A program made the position numbers and the translations under genes. A DNA stretch of 64,000 bases. It comes from Venturia oleaginea (lineage: Eukaryota > Ascomycota > Dothideomycetes > Venturiales > Venturiaceae). Below the pieces are notes generated by a model. It did not search any database. It saw nothing but the letters and a program-made list of their open reading frames with translations, and had not been told where the DNA came from. Below, one piece after another: positions 22,091 to 32,516 of the stretch (the stretch's first letter is position 1; each line of letters starts with the position of its first letter). The DNA lies in assembly GCA_013176395.1 (NCBI GenBank), contig JABMLP010000001.1, positions 2,232,001 through 2,296,000 of the forward strand. The letters run 5' to 3'.

Positions 22091-24139
22091 TCACATCAAA
22101 TTATACATTGGGAGAGAACCGTCGTACAATTGGTTGCCGCGTCCAAGCTCGAGCGCATCAAATAATGTATCATCCCATACGCCCCATGGGAATTGGCATT
22201 CGAATGACGAGTTTTGGGGCATCTGTAAATCCAGGTCTAAAAGCATGTTCTCAACTTGCGAATCCAGATCGCCATAAGGTACGCTCATGATTGAAGTGGG
22301 TGCAGGAGTAAACTCAATCTGAGGAGGGACTGGTGCGGGTGTTTTCGACGATGGCTTTTGTACGTTTCACCGACCACGTAATTCTGCCGCTGTCCACGTT
22401 GCGTTGCACATCAAACCTTTTCTATAAATGAATGCAGAGTCAAATGGATAATGATAGATGGAATGAAGTAGTAAGTGGAAATCGTATTCCTCTAAGCTGA
22501 GGTATAATGTCTGACTATATACACATAGATAGAGAAGATTCCAGAAGTGAATGTATGAGATCATTGTCGATCCTAGGTATCGAGTATATGAACTTCACAT
22601 GATACCAAGACGTTCCCAACCCAAGATGTTTCAACAGGACAAATGCAGAAGCCTTCATATACCTTTTCATGACATTAGTCCGTGTTCCCTCCGTAGCCTT
22701 CCCGGAATATTATACTCACTGGCTCCAAGTCGACTCCTTACATGGGTGACAAGTCTTCCTTTGTCAGGCACGATCGCTCGACCCAGCACTTCTATAATAG
22801 ATGCAGCAAGAGCTAGTTGAGGCTGTGAAGGGAAGCGCATGAATGTCTTATGGAATGAGGTCGAAACAGCATTTCGAGCAGAGTCCCCATCCGCTGCTGA
22901 TGCAGTCCCAGTGCCCAAGAACTTCAAAAGAAAACAGCATGCGAAGAAAGCAAGCCGAAAGTGCTGCTTTGGTGTCGCAAGAATCGGAGAGCCACCATCT
23001 TCATATCTACCGCAAGACGGGTTTTCGGTTTTTGCGGCCGACGCCTCCGCCACTAAATTGATGAGTGAGATTGCCGACTTAAGTCCCCCCATTGTAAGAC
23101 CGTATGTAGGAATTTCATTGACTTTATACTGTTGTGATCGGTGCTGATAAGACACATTGCAAACATGTAAATTCTGGCAGATTGCAATTCGACATCTGTA
23201 GAAAATGACCAGACTCTTGAATAGCGTATTTCAATCCCATGTATAATGCCGTATTGACAGCCATGCCACAATTTATCCACGCGGGATCTTCTTGCTGCGA
23301 TTCTACCTCAAAGGGCCAAGTTATCAAAAGAAGTAATGCATGCAGATCCTTTAATGGGTGGATTGGTCGCGTCAAGAATTCTCCAAAGGCTTTCCGATAC
23401 GACTCGTGGATTTTGGGATGCACTTCCGAATATATTGGGTGGTGACGTGCTGAGACAAAAATGATGGCCCAGAATAACATGGAGCTGGCAGCGTACAGTT
23501 CATCAAATGAAGTGACTGGCTCCAAGATTGCCATGTGCGGGAGATAAAACTCCTCGAAGCTTTTAGAAATTAGCTTCTTGATTCAGAGGAGTTACGTTTG
23601 GGTCCTGCAAACGCACTGTTCGAATAACTCTCTGGCGGTAGCATAATCGATGAGAATTTCGCCCATAGACCAAGACTCGGAGAAACGGGTTGTAATCAGT
23701 GGCTGAGGCTCAAGATCCAGCCACAGAGTCTCCGAATGATAATTCTCCGAAGCACTGACATTACGACTTGGGGACGGATTCTGATTATTGTGGCTAAATG
23801 ATGGCAGGGGATGTTGGAGTTCATTGAACAGATCTGCTTGGTCTGTAGAGACTTCGCCCTGTCTTTTCAGTAATCAATGAGTATCCTGGATGATACGCGC
23901 AGGATTGAGACGGACCTTCTCACGTCCACGCGCTTGAAGACGAATCCATCCTACACTCCTGCTCTCTGTCACGACAACGCGAGCAAGGCGCCAGATACGT
24001 GTTTCGCATATCGCATCGCAGCTATCACATATCAGTATGCTTTCATGCAAGCACAAAAAGGGATGCATACCCTGACCTGACGACATGATGTGCAGCTCTT
24101 GGCTCTTGATTTCTTTGCACCAATGGTTGAGAGGTCCAT
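22091..24139 (-). pseudogene. Zn2Cys6 transcription factor, decayed
   Basis: Exons at 24139-24071, 24021-23924 and 23862 onward give SCTSCRQVRLRCD then CSRCRDREQECRMD, a complete Zn(II)2Cys6 binuclear cluster. Part of the fungal regulatory domain follows (TSFDELYAASSMLFWAIIF, RHHPIYSEVHPKIHESYRKA). C-terminal conserved blocks lie at 23155-22667 (ASIIEVLGRAIVPDKGRLVT, HVRSRLGAS), and an acidic tail ends at 22091 (FPWGVWDDTLFDALELGRG). The central part of the regulatory domain between MGLKYAIQESG and LTMGGLKSAISL is missing. Joining 23596 to 23559 needs an implausible 36-nt intron, and the 3' exons do not join cleanly. A LINE sits at the first codon. It was probably a DNA-binding regulator and is now most likely inactive. 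Confidence 0.72.
22511..22638. repeat. dispersed repeat, copy A
   Basis: This 128-bp stretch resembles 31928-32017. Shared blocks are CTGACTATATACAC, AGAAGTGAATGTATGAG and CCCAAGATGTTTCAACAG, in the same order and orientation, with this copy longer by internal insertions. It lies inside the decayed Zn2Cys6 gene, in a section where homology to regulators is lost. Confidence 0.6.
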
Positions 24140-24147
24140 TCTGGGTA

Positions 24148-24183
<36 letters not shown>

Positions 24184-24451
24184 TTATCCTACTCGGTTGC
24201 AGCCGCTTAACCACGCAGCTATGCCCGGTTAGGGGGACTTCATCAGACAGCCGACACGTGATATGATCTACCACGTCCCACTTCGCCCTGCTTACCAAAA
24301 CAAGACCAGCTATCCCCTCGATCCCCCCTCTTTTCCCTCAACCACTAATTCCAAATGCCCAATGGCTCTTGCAAATGTCGGTTGTTCTACCAGTACATCT
24401 GTGCTATCTAGATTCCGAGAGGCAATGCCTCATGTTTCGCTTTCCGTTTAC

Positions 24452-25330
24452 CTACAGTCTCCCCTCAATGCTCAGCGTCGTATGCGCGTTTTCGATCCCA
24501 CTATGCCCAAGGACCCGCGTCTGTTCCATAAATCTGATAGCTTTGGTGGCTAACTTATGCGTAGTCAAGATATTCCGGAGGTTGTTTCGTCCTGGGAAGC
24601 GGCCTAACTCGTCTCTCCGGATGTCCTGGAACTTGCGGCATTCCAGGAGGATATGGGCTAAGGTCTGCATCCCTTCACGGCAGTCACACCTAGAGTCTGG
24701 GATACCTTGGACAAGTCGGCTGAAGAGGAAGGCCTTGAGCCCTATATTTTCAGTTCTCATCTGTACGAGGATCGCACTTTCTCGTTTGCTCCGGTCTTGA
24801 TGGAGCTGGAGCACCCTTTTAGTAGGTTTAGGTGTGTATCTCCTCGTGGCTTTCCCCTTTGTCTCGGATTTCCAGCTAGTCAACCATTGTCTATTCACTA
24901 CCTTCCAGCACCACGTCTTGAGTGTCGTTCTTAGCGGATACAATTCCGGTGGCATATCAGCTCTTGGTCCTTTCTCTCCGTTTTCTCTCCATCCAGTGGC
25001 CTCCCTGGCGGCTTGGTCAGCGGCCTCGTTCCCGTCAATTCCCTCGTGGGCAGGGATCCATCGGATGTTCACGATAGCTCCGTACTCGTGAAGTTGTGTG
25101 ATCCGTTGTTCAATCCGCTTGACAATGTATGCTCCTGATCGGCCTTCCGGCCTTGTCAGCAAGCGTATCGCTGCCTGGTTGTCGGTGAAGATATTGATGT
25201 CTCTCCGTTCGTTTCCTGCCTTGATGTCTGTTTGAACCATATGCAGCGCTAGATTTATTCCTTGAAGTTCAGCTGCGTACACCGTGGAGGTCGTCTCAGG
25301 GCCCTATACGTGCTTCTCGTCTGTCTTTTC
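24452..25330 (-). pseudogene. LINE ORF2 part: RNase H domain and C-terminal motif
   Basis: RNase H motifs are present: YADGSSIDG (in the adjoining frame near 25370), then YAAELQGINLAL, FTDNQAAIRLL and IPAHEGIDGNEAADQAA. The domain ends with CDCREGMQTLAHILLECRKF, the Cys/His cluster common after RNase H in fungal LINEs. A frame change near 25270 separates the first catalytic block from the others. The frame ends with a stop at 24452. Confidence 0.88.
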
Positions 25331-26840
25331 AGCGGCCATACTGCTGCAGCGCCTGTATGTCCGTCTATGCTACTCCCATCTGCATAGACGCAAATATTAC
25401 CCTCGAATCTAGTGACGGAGTCGTGTTCAGAGTGTGCCGCTTCACCGCTTGGTGCGATATGTGTCTTTGGGCCTTGCCACGATGGTGCTGCTACGAACGG
25501 CGGGATTATCTCTCGCTTGTCGAGATTCGCTGCTCCTTTCTCTTCGGCATCTCGATATATGTTGTATGATGGGCTATCGTAGCTTGCTCGTTGTCTTGAC
25601 CTTGGTTCTCCGGATTGAGTATCTAGCAGTTTAGGGAGGTCTTGGCACGTGAGTATACGGCTGAGAGTTTCGGTGTTGTGTTTCCAGATCTGTTGTTCGA
25701 CTGGGAGCAGGTAGGTCTCAATGTCGAGGGCGACTCTGAATGTCGCTTTGAACGCTCCACAGATAATTCGTGCTGCACGTGCTTGGATTGACTGAAGTGT
25801 ATCGAGCGTTATTCTCGTGTATGGGTTTCCTCTCATTCCTGAATTCGACCAGATTGAGCACGCGTACATTATCTGAGGGACTACTACTCCGCGGTAGATT
25901 TTTCGCATATCTAGCAGACTGACGCCCCATGTTGAGCTACCCAGAGAGCACAGTGCGTTCACTGTTTTCGTAGTTTTCCGCTTGATTTCTTCGATGTGTT
26001 CCTTCCATTGGAGTTTGCTGTCTAGCGTCACGCCTAGATATTTGCACGTTGTCTTAGGCGTAATGCATCCCCATGCCGTCTGAACGGGCTGTTGTGTGTT
26101 TATACGGGTGCGTCTTCTTGTGAAGTGTGTCAGTTGGAACTTTTCTGGGGCGAATTTTGATGCATGTGTCTTTGCCCAACAGTCTGCCTTTTCTAGCGCG
26201 TTTTCGAGTTTCTTGCACGTTTCCTCTGTTGTGTTGCCCCATGTAAGTATGGCTGCGTGATCGATATAGCCTGTAGCTGCAGTATCGTCGCCTGAGTCGC
26301 ATTGCTCAATAAGGTCAGAGTTGTAGAATATGTATAAGATGGGGGATAGGGGCGATCCCTGTGGTACCCCAGTCTCGACCGTGTACTCGTCAGATCCGTA
26401 GCCATCGATGACAATTCGCGTGCGTCTATCGCTCAGTAAGCTAGCAATCCATCGTACTGTTCTCTCATCAACTTTTCTTTTTCGAAGATTGTGTAGGAGT
26501 CTCTTGTGGGATACGTTATCGAAGGCGCCCGACACGTCAAGGAGCAGCAGGCTAGCGACTTGTCCTTTTCTGTTGTTCTAAGCGTTGTAGATTCTCTCGA
26601 TTACAGCGTGTAGTGCGTGTTCCGTTGACCTTAACTTCCTGCCTCCCATGTGCATCCTTGGGATGACTTGGTGTGTTTCCACCAGGTAGCTAAGTCTCTT
26701 AGCGATTACTGCGTCCATGGCCTTGCCAATCGTATTCAGGAGCGCGATAGGTCGGTATGCCTTTGGAATCGAGTAGTCGTCCTTCCCTGGTTTGCGTAGC
26801 ACTACCGTGGTCGAGCTTCGGAAATGTGTCGGGTAATGGC
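25255..26840 (-). pseudogene. LINE ORF2 part: reverse transcriptase
   Basis: The palm begins with AYRPIALLNTIGKAMDAVIA, upstream of a TAG at about 26580, and continues with SGAFDNVSHKRLL, VPQGSPLSPILYIFYNSDL and the catalytic box, here GYIDHAAIL. The second catalytic aspartate is replaced by histidine, which should abolish polymerisation. Thumb-region homology (CKYLGVTLDSKLQWKEHI, RAARIICGAF) follows. Confidence 0.9.
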
Positions 26841-27925
26841 CCAGTTGTAGGCTCTGGTTCATAATTGTCGCTAGGTGTCCCCACCAACATATAAGATGCC
26901 GTCTGCAAGGCCTTGTTTGGGATCCCATCCGGTACCGGGGCCTTGAAGGGTGACGCTGCTTGTATTGCGTCCGGTACCTCCTTCTCAGTAACGTTTGGCA
27001 TTGGTATACAATCATCATATCTTGCATCCTGTAGATCGTCGAGGTCTGCTTCTGGCGGTGCTGGGAAGAAGGCGTCCCGAAGGAGGATCGTTTTTGCCGA
27101 GGGTGTAGTAGCCTGGTTGCCGGTCGTCGGACACTTGATAATTGGCGTCACACTTGGGGGCTGGCTTTCTCTATTGCGCGCCCACTTGGCTATTTTCCAG
27201 AGGGATTCAGTGGAGCTTGCTGCCATTTCTACGCGGTCTCTGTGTGCTTGCCGGAGCGATTTCTTGATCGTCCGTGTCTTGTGGTTCCTCGCCTCGCGGT
27301 AGTTTTCCCATGTCTCCTCCGTGTGTCTTCTCTCGTGTATGCGCCTTAGGCGTTTTGTATCTGCCAATGCTCTCGAGCATGTTCCGTCCCATCCCTCTTT
27401 CGCCTTGATGCATGGTCTTGTGAGGGGAATTGTCTTCGCTGCTGCATCTTTGATCGCTTTGACTAAGTCCATCGTGTACATGTCTAGCGCTGCTTTCGTC
27501 CTTGGTCTCCTTCGTGCCGGTAGGGTGTCTCTGAGCGTCCCGCAGAACTCCTTGCAGTCTAGGAGTTTCCAGTTGCATCTTGGCCTGATTTCCGTGGAGC
27601 GCGTCCGGAGATCCAGTATGATGCTGATGGGGAGGTGGTCTGAGTCGTGGTCTAGCTCTCTGTCTACTCTGCTACTGATGGTCCTGTCAATCAAGCCTAA
27701 TGTCATCCAGCACATATCAATCGTCGTCCTGCTGCTGCCTTCTTCGTACGTTACCGTTCCGGGCTGTAGCATGCTTGACATATCAAATCTCTCCATAATT
27801 TCGATAAGTTCTTCCGCTTCTCGGTCTTCGTGTACGACCTGCGTTCCGCCCCACATTCTATGGTGTAAGTTCAAGTCGCCTAATACCATCTGTTCTTTCA
27901 GCGCGTGTTCCTCTAATCGAGCTCT
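26841..27925 (-). pseudogene. LINE ORF2 part: truncated endonuclease and linker
   Basis: VLGDLNLHHRMWGG, SSRTTIDMCW and LDHDSDHLPISI are the C-terminal motifs of the exonuclease/endonuclease/phosphatase fold used for target nicking. The N-terminal half is missing, since ORF1 sequence runs almost directly into it. An RT-proximal linker follows and the frame is lost near 26910-26890. Confidence 0.87.
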
Positions 27926-29384
27926 TAGGGTCGGCAGTGAGCTGATGCGGTTTGCCTTGGCCCTTGGCGTGAGGTCAGGTCTGTGGTTGACCTCGTTCTT
28001 CCAGGAGGTTCTCGGGCGGAATTTTGTATAGGTATTTTATCACAGGTGAACATCGTAGGGTGATACCGAGGTCTGTTCGCGTACGCTGCCTTTGTCCGGG
28101 TGAGTTCCTCCTTCCTAGTTGGGCATTGTTGACTCCATGCTTCATGGGCTCCCTGGCAATTGGCGCATTTCCTAGGTGTGGTCTGTCCAGCCTTCGAAGG
28201 GCAGTCCCTAGAACTATGTTCTTGCGCACAGTAGCCACATGTTTTCGCTGCTTTGCATTGAGTTCCTATGTGGCCGTATTTGTAGCACTGAAAGCACTGC
28301 TTCAGTCGGCATTGTCTCTCATATCGTTCGCTTTGACACATCTCCCCTTGCCACACCAGACCTTCATCGATGATCTTGTTTGCGTCCTCAGGCTTGGTGA
28401 ACTCGATGATGACCGACGACATCGCTTTTGTTGGCGCCTTCCGGTCAACCATCCAATGTATTTGATGTCCGCGGTTGGGATAAACGGCTTATTGTCTTGC
28501 AGAATGGCGTCTCTAGTTTCCTCGAATTTGTCTGTATTCATCGTACTAGTACGTATGCCATGTACAAGAACGCCGTACGTTGGATTTCGTACTGACGTCC
28601 CGTTCCCAATACGTGGGGTCCAGTCCTCCGTGAATTGTCTGAGAAGCTGCATTTCACTATTTGTCGCCGTTCTGATGCTCAGATCTCCGCTTTTAAGCTG
28701 GTTAGCAGACATGATCTTTAGATTGGCTATATGTTCGTTTTGACTTTGGGAAATGGCTCGGTCAACGTGGGCTTTTAAATTGCGTGGATTCATTGCGCGC
28801 AGGCTCTGGATCGTTTGTGCGTTCCTGATGTTTACGATAATCTCACGTCGGACCGTCGCGGGAGTCTTGACACTTTGGGTTTGTATGCTATGTGTGCTTG
28901 TAGCTAACCCTCCTCGGGTAGCGGCAGCAGCATAGCTCATTGGCATGCCTGTTTGGAATTGTGTCCCTTTGTTCTTGATATCACTCGCTATTCCTGCAAC
29001 GGTCTTGCCCACCTCTGTTGCCTCTTTCGCTCCCGTTTTCGCTTCCTCACCAATAGTGATGTTCTTCTGTGTGTCTGTTCTCAGAGCTTTAAGTTCTCCC
29101 TTTATCCTAGCTATCTCCTTCGCCGTTTCCTTTGTGTCTTGAGTCATCTCAGTGTGTATAATGCGTAGTTGATCGTGGACGGTTGTCATATCGGGGGTCC
29201 TTTGGGCCTTTGCAATCAAGGGCAGCATCGTCGTGATAATTGCCTTTACTTGGTCTGGGGGTACAGGTAGAGCCTGTCCGCTTTCGAGGTAGAGTAATGC
29301 GTTTCGAAGGTGCCTTGTGAGTTGTGTAGCGTGCTCATGAAGTCCGGTCGGCCAGACCACCTCTTGAGGCCACGGTATTGTCAT
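27925..29384 (-). pseudogene. LINE ORF1 (Gag-like, zinc knuckles), frameshifted
   Basis: The product starts at ATG 29384, with a coiled-coil-like, Lys/Glu-rich middle (KETAKEIARIKGELKALRTD). After a one-base phase change near 28443 it ends with three Cys/His knuckles: CFQCYKYGHIGTQC, CGYCAQEHSSRDC and CANCQGAHEAWSQQC. ORF1 proteins of this type bind LINE RNA. The frameshift prevents a complete protein. Confidence 0.88.
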
Positions 29385-29528
29385 CTCTCGTTTCTACGCG
29401 CTGGGCGACGCGTCGAGCCTAGAACAACCTGAGCCCTCTTGAGGCGATGTGTATTTGCGTTATAATTATTCAGTTTCAAAGATCTCAGTTCTCGCTGTTG
29501 TGGTGTTTTTGTCCATTCTGGGTAGATT

Positions 29529-30043
29529 CGCAGTTCCGAGGCGATACAGAAAACTGAACAGCGAACTTGAAAAAGATATGACAACTTCTAGGCATCCTTA
29601 CAAACCAAATGAAGACATTGCTGCGTTGCGCGGCAGTATGCCGTTTCGCTAGTTCTCACCGCCGGGGCAGGACTGGAGCAAACTGCTGGTCGGCCCCTTG
29701 CATTGGAAGCCAGAGTCAGCATCATTGGGGCCCAACGGGCGATCAAGTTGTACAAGAAGAGACCCGCGGTTGTTGATGGTGTTGGTGTTTGCTGCTGGCG
29801 AGAGACGGGACTGGTGTGCATTATCACGTCAGCAGTCTTGTCCAAACTATGGAGATGGAGAGTATCGTTGCTTTCCACATATTCATTACTAGAATGGGTG
29901 TACCATCCTCATACAGTGCTTCTGACTCAGACTGATCATAAGCCCCGATCTGAATCATTCTCTTGTTCTTAACTAACCTTCATATCTCGTCTCTTCAATT
30001 TCTTTGGGCATGTAATCTTCTCCAAAATATATTTCTATCAAAT
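29529..30043. other. displaced upstream region of the Zn2Cys6 gene and GNAT 5' flank
   Basis: Before the LINE inserted, this sequence lay directly upstream of codon 1 of the Zn2Cys6 gene, as the 18-bp target duplication shows. It also precedes the GNAT-like gene on the plus strand, so it was probably a shared divergent promoter. No further gene is seen. Confidence 0.5.
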
Positions 30044-30580
30044 ATGCCTCTTGAAATCCTCCCCTTCACTGACTCGGACATACCGAGAGGTCTGCAAATC
30101 CATGATCGAGCTTTGAACCCACAGCAATCACCAGTCACAAACCTCCTTTTCAACCCGCCTGCAACTCCACAATCAATCGAACGAATGATTGAACGCTTTA
30201 CTTCAGGTCCCGGTGCATTCTTGTTCAAAGCGGTCGAAAACGATGTCACCATAGGCTACATAAGTGCTCGAAAAGTAATCAAGGGTTCAGATCCTTCATC
30301 GTTTCTACAGAGAAGCTCTCCTCCCTGGCACGAGTCTTGCGGGATAGGTGATGAAGAGAAGTTGGCAATATATCTTACCTCGACCGAAACTGGACGAAAA
30401 CTTTATGAAAAAGCTGGTTTTCAAGTTATGAGAGAGATTTTGATAGACTTGGAAGAAATGGGGGAAATGGGGGAAACGAAGAGGGGTAGGGAAATGTTCA
30501 TCGTGAGTCTTCTCTCTATCCCATACACGTGAGGCTAACAAGTACAGTATATGATACGACAGAGCGAAAGAAAGGCATAG
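30044..30580 (+). pseudogene. GNAT-family acetyltransferase lacking its acetyl-CoA site
   Basis: Two exons, 30044-30502 and 30548-30580 (intron GTGAGT to TACAG), give 163 aa. The N-terminal part (FTDSDIPRGLQIHDRAL, then GPGAFLFKAVEND) and the C-terminal LTSTETGRKLYEKAGFQVMR are typical of fungal GNAT proteins, which transfer acetyl from acetyl-CoA to amines. The block that should lie between them, the (Q/R)xxGxG motif of the cofactor loop with its helix, has collapsed to CGIGDEEKLAIYL: about 20 residues are missing while frame is kept. It could be a shortened transcribed gene but is unlikely to be catalytic. The remainder looks open and otherwise undamaged. Confidence 0.65.
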
Positions 30581-32516
30581 ATGAAGTAGAGTTCATACGG
30601 ACAATTCCGATAACTATAACCTCAGCCAGCTGAATCATTCTAATATTGACATTGAGATCGAAGAACACATCGGCAGGAACGTCACGGGAGCTCCTCAAAT
30701 CACCTTATTTCGTTATTCTCCAGGGGTCACAAGTCTATGTAGGCAAAACCAAATGTTCTCCAGTCCAGTGATCATATCCTCCACAACCAAGAATCCCAGA
30801 TTCGACTTTCCATGGCCATTCCATCCCAATTCCCAACAATATCAATTCCTAGTCAATACCCGACTCAAAATGTAACCCCAGACTCCAGAAAAGTAGGTCC
30901 GACCCGCCTCTCCAACAATTAATACTATATACCCATTCAACACTCCAAACTCCAAATCTTTACAAATATCCAAAAAAAAAAAAAAAAAAGGTATAATCTA
31001 CTCCGTTACTCCTCTTCTAGCTCGCGCCAGCTTAGCTAAGATATTATCTCCATGTACCCCTTCCCAACCCATTTTAAGTTTCAATAGAGTTGCAGAGCTT
31101 CTCGTATAATCCACACTTTGGATAGCCGCATTTCTTGCACCTCTTTTGAGCTCAATTATTTGGCGTACAGACGAAGGTCTTACCATCGTTACTGTAACAA
31201 CTACAGCAGTTAAACCCGATTTTTCTCGACTCGGGCGGCATATTTGTAGCGGGTTTTCGGTGGTGGATGTGTGTGGTAGTTGGGGTTCTGTGGTGGATAG
31301 ATGCTTGGTTTCTACTGGTCGTTAGTTCTTGTAGTGGTTGGTGCGCGTAGCCGTTGGTTATTGTGGCAGTGGTTTCTGTGGTAGCTGATTCTGGTTGTTG
31401 TTATCGTTGTCGTTGTTGTCGTCGTTTTGTCTGTATATAAAAGAAAATTCGGCCAAAAAAGCCTTCTTTTGTAGGACTCTCGTGAAGACATTGTGTTACA
31501 ACTGTGATGATGAATGGGGGCTTTGAAAATTCACCATCTAGCAAAAAGAGGTCATTCGGTAAATTCGTACGAAGTCACGAGGACTTAATTTCTCCCTATA
31601 TCTTCAAACTGTGAAGAGTAAGAAGCAAACACAAGGTCCTACAAATGTAACGATAATCAAGTGTCGATACCCATTATCTAACAAGAGCAGCTCATTCGGC
31701 CATCATGAGGTCACAAGGACAAGGAATCTACTCGCATTGCCTTACCGTCTGGGACAAGAAGTCTTCTGATTGAGCTCAATTCATCACAGACATGGTCGGG
31801 CACTTGTTTGACAAGTTACTGTTGAAATAAGGGCTGTTCAGGAAAGTATTCATTGAAGAATTAAGAAACAGCTTGTGAAGGGAAGAAAAGATTGAATGGC
31901 TTACTTTCCTAAGTGATGGCATAAAGCCTGACTATATACACTAGAAGTGAAAGTATGAGGTCAGTGCCTGAACTTGACGTAATGCCAAGACGCTCCTATC
32001 CCAAGATGTTTCAACAGTGACTATCAACAATTCGCCATCAATCAACAAAGTAAGTTCCAGCCATGTGCGCGAAGTCCCGAAATGCAATGGCCACAAGCAG
32101 CCATTCGGCTAAATCCGTAGGCGACGAGGATGGAAGCGAAAAAACCTCCTACCTATGAAGAATCCTGTTCCTGTTGATACTCTTGTAGTGAAGGACAAGA
32201 AACCTAAGGCCAAAGCATAACATCAGGATTGAAAGAAAGTTGCGAACTTTGGAGCAAGACCAACAACGAAAGGTTTTCCCGATATCGTTATTTTTTATAT
32301 AAACTATTGGAAGCAACGACTAGCACATGTGAAACAGCCTCGATAGCCAAGGGAGAAAATGTGTAAAATGAGAGACACAACGAGCTTGTGTATGATAAGG
32401 AGATGACATTGTCTCGCAAAACGCAACATACCCGGGAAACAATCATATCATCAATTTGTCAATCATTCCCCAAGTTCCAATTTCTCAACACCCAAAACTC
32501 CCGCCGCAGAATTCTT
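30581..32516. other. intergenic, low-complexity and repetitive
   Basis: An 18-base A-run lies at 30972-30989 and a TGG/GTT-rich stretch at about 31250-31430. Related motifs around CATTCGG recur near 31550, 31695 and 32105. No gene is recognised. A dispersed repeat copy lies at 31928-32017. Confidence 0.45.
31928..32017. repeat. dispersed repeat, copy B
   Basis: Shorter relative of 22511-22638 with the same block order (CTGACTATATACAC, AGAAGTGAAAGTATGAGG, CCCAAGATGTTTCAACAG). No coding potential or terminal repeats are seen, so the element type is unknown. Confidence 0.6.

Larger units (their letters stand above)
24152..29510 (-). mobile_element. Tad1-like LINE retrotransposon, full span but degenerate
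   Basis: A 5.36-kb non-LTR element is flanked by an 18-bp target duplication (GTCCATTCTGGGTAGATT at 24134-24151 and 29511-29528). It is on the minus strand and ends in a simple-sequence tail, (AATC)n, at 24152-24183. From its 5' end it carries an ORF1 with zinc knuckles, part of an apurinic-type endonuclease, reverse transcriptase, RNase H and a C-terminal CCHC-like motif, the order seen in the fungal Tad1/I group. ORF1 has a frameshift near 28443, the endonuclease N-terminus is deleted near 27900, and the RT active site reads YIDH in place of YIDD, so it cannot move by itself. The 5' untranslated part is about 126 bp. Confidence 0.93.

Noticed and set aside
21901..22290. 129-codon plus-strand frame
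   Set aside because: It overlaps the C-terminal exon of the Zn2Cys6 regulator on the other strand, which has the recognisable acidic tail.
24452..29384. Plus-strand frames within the LINE (for example 27321-28031 and 28024-28743)
   Set aside because: They are antisense shadows of LINE coding sequence with no independent motifs.
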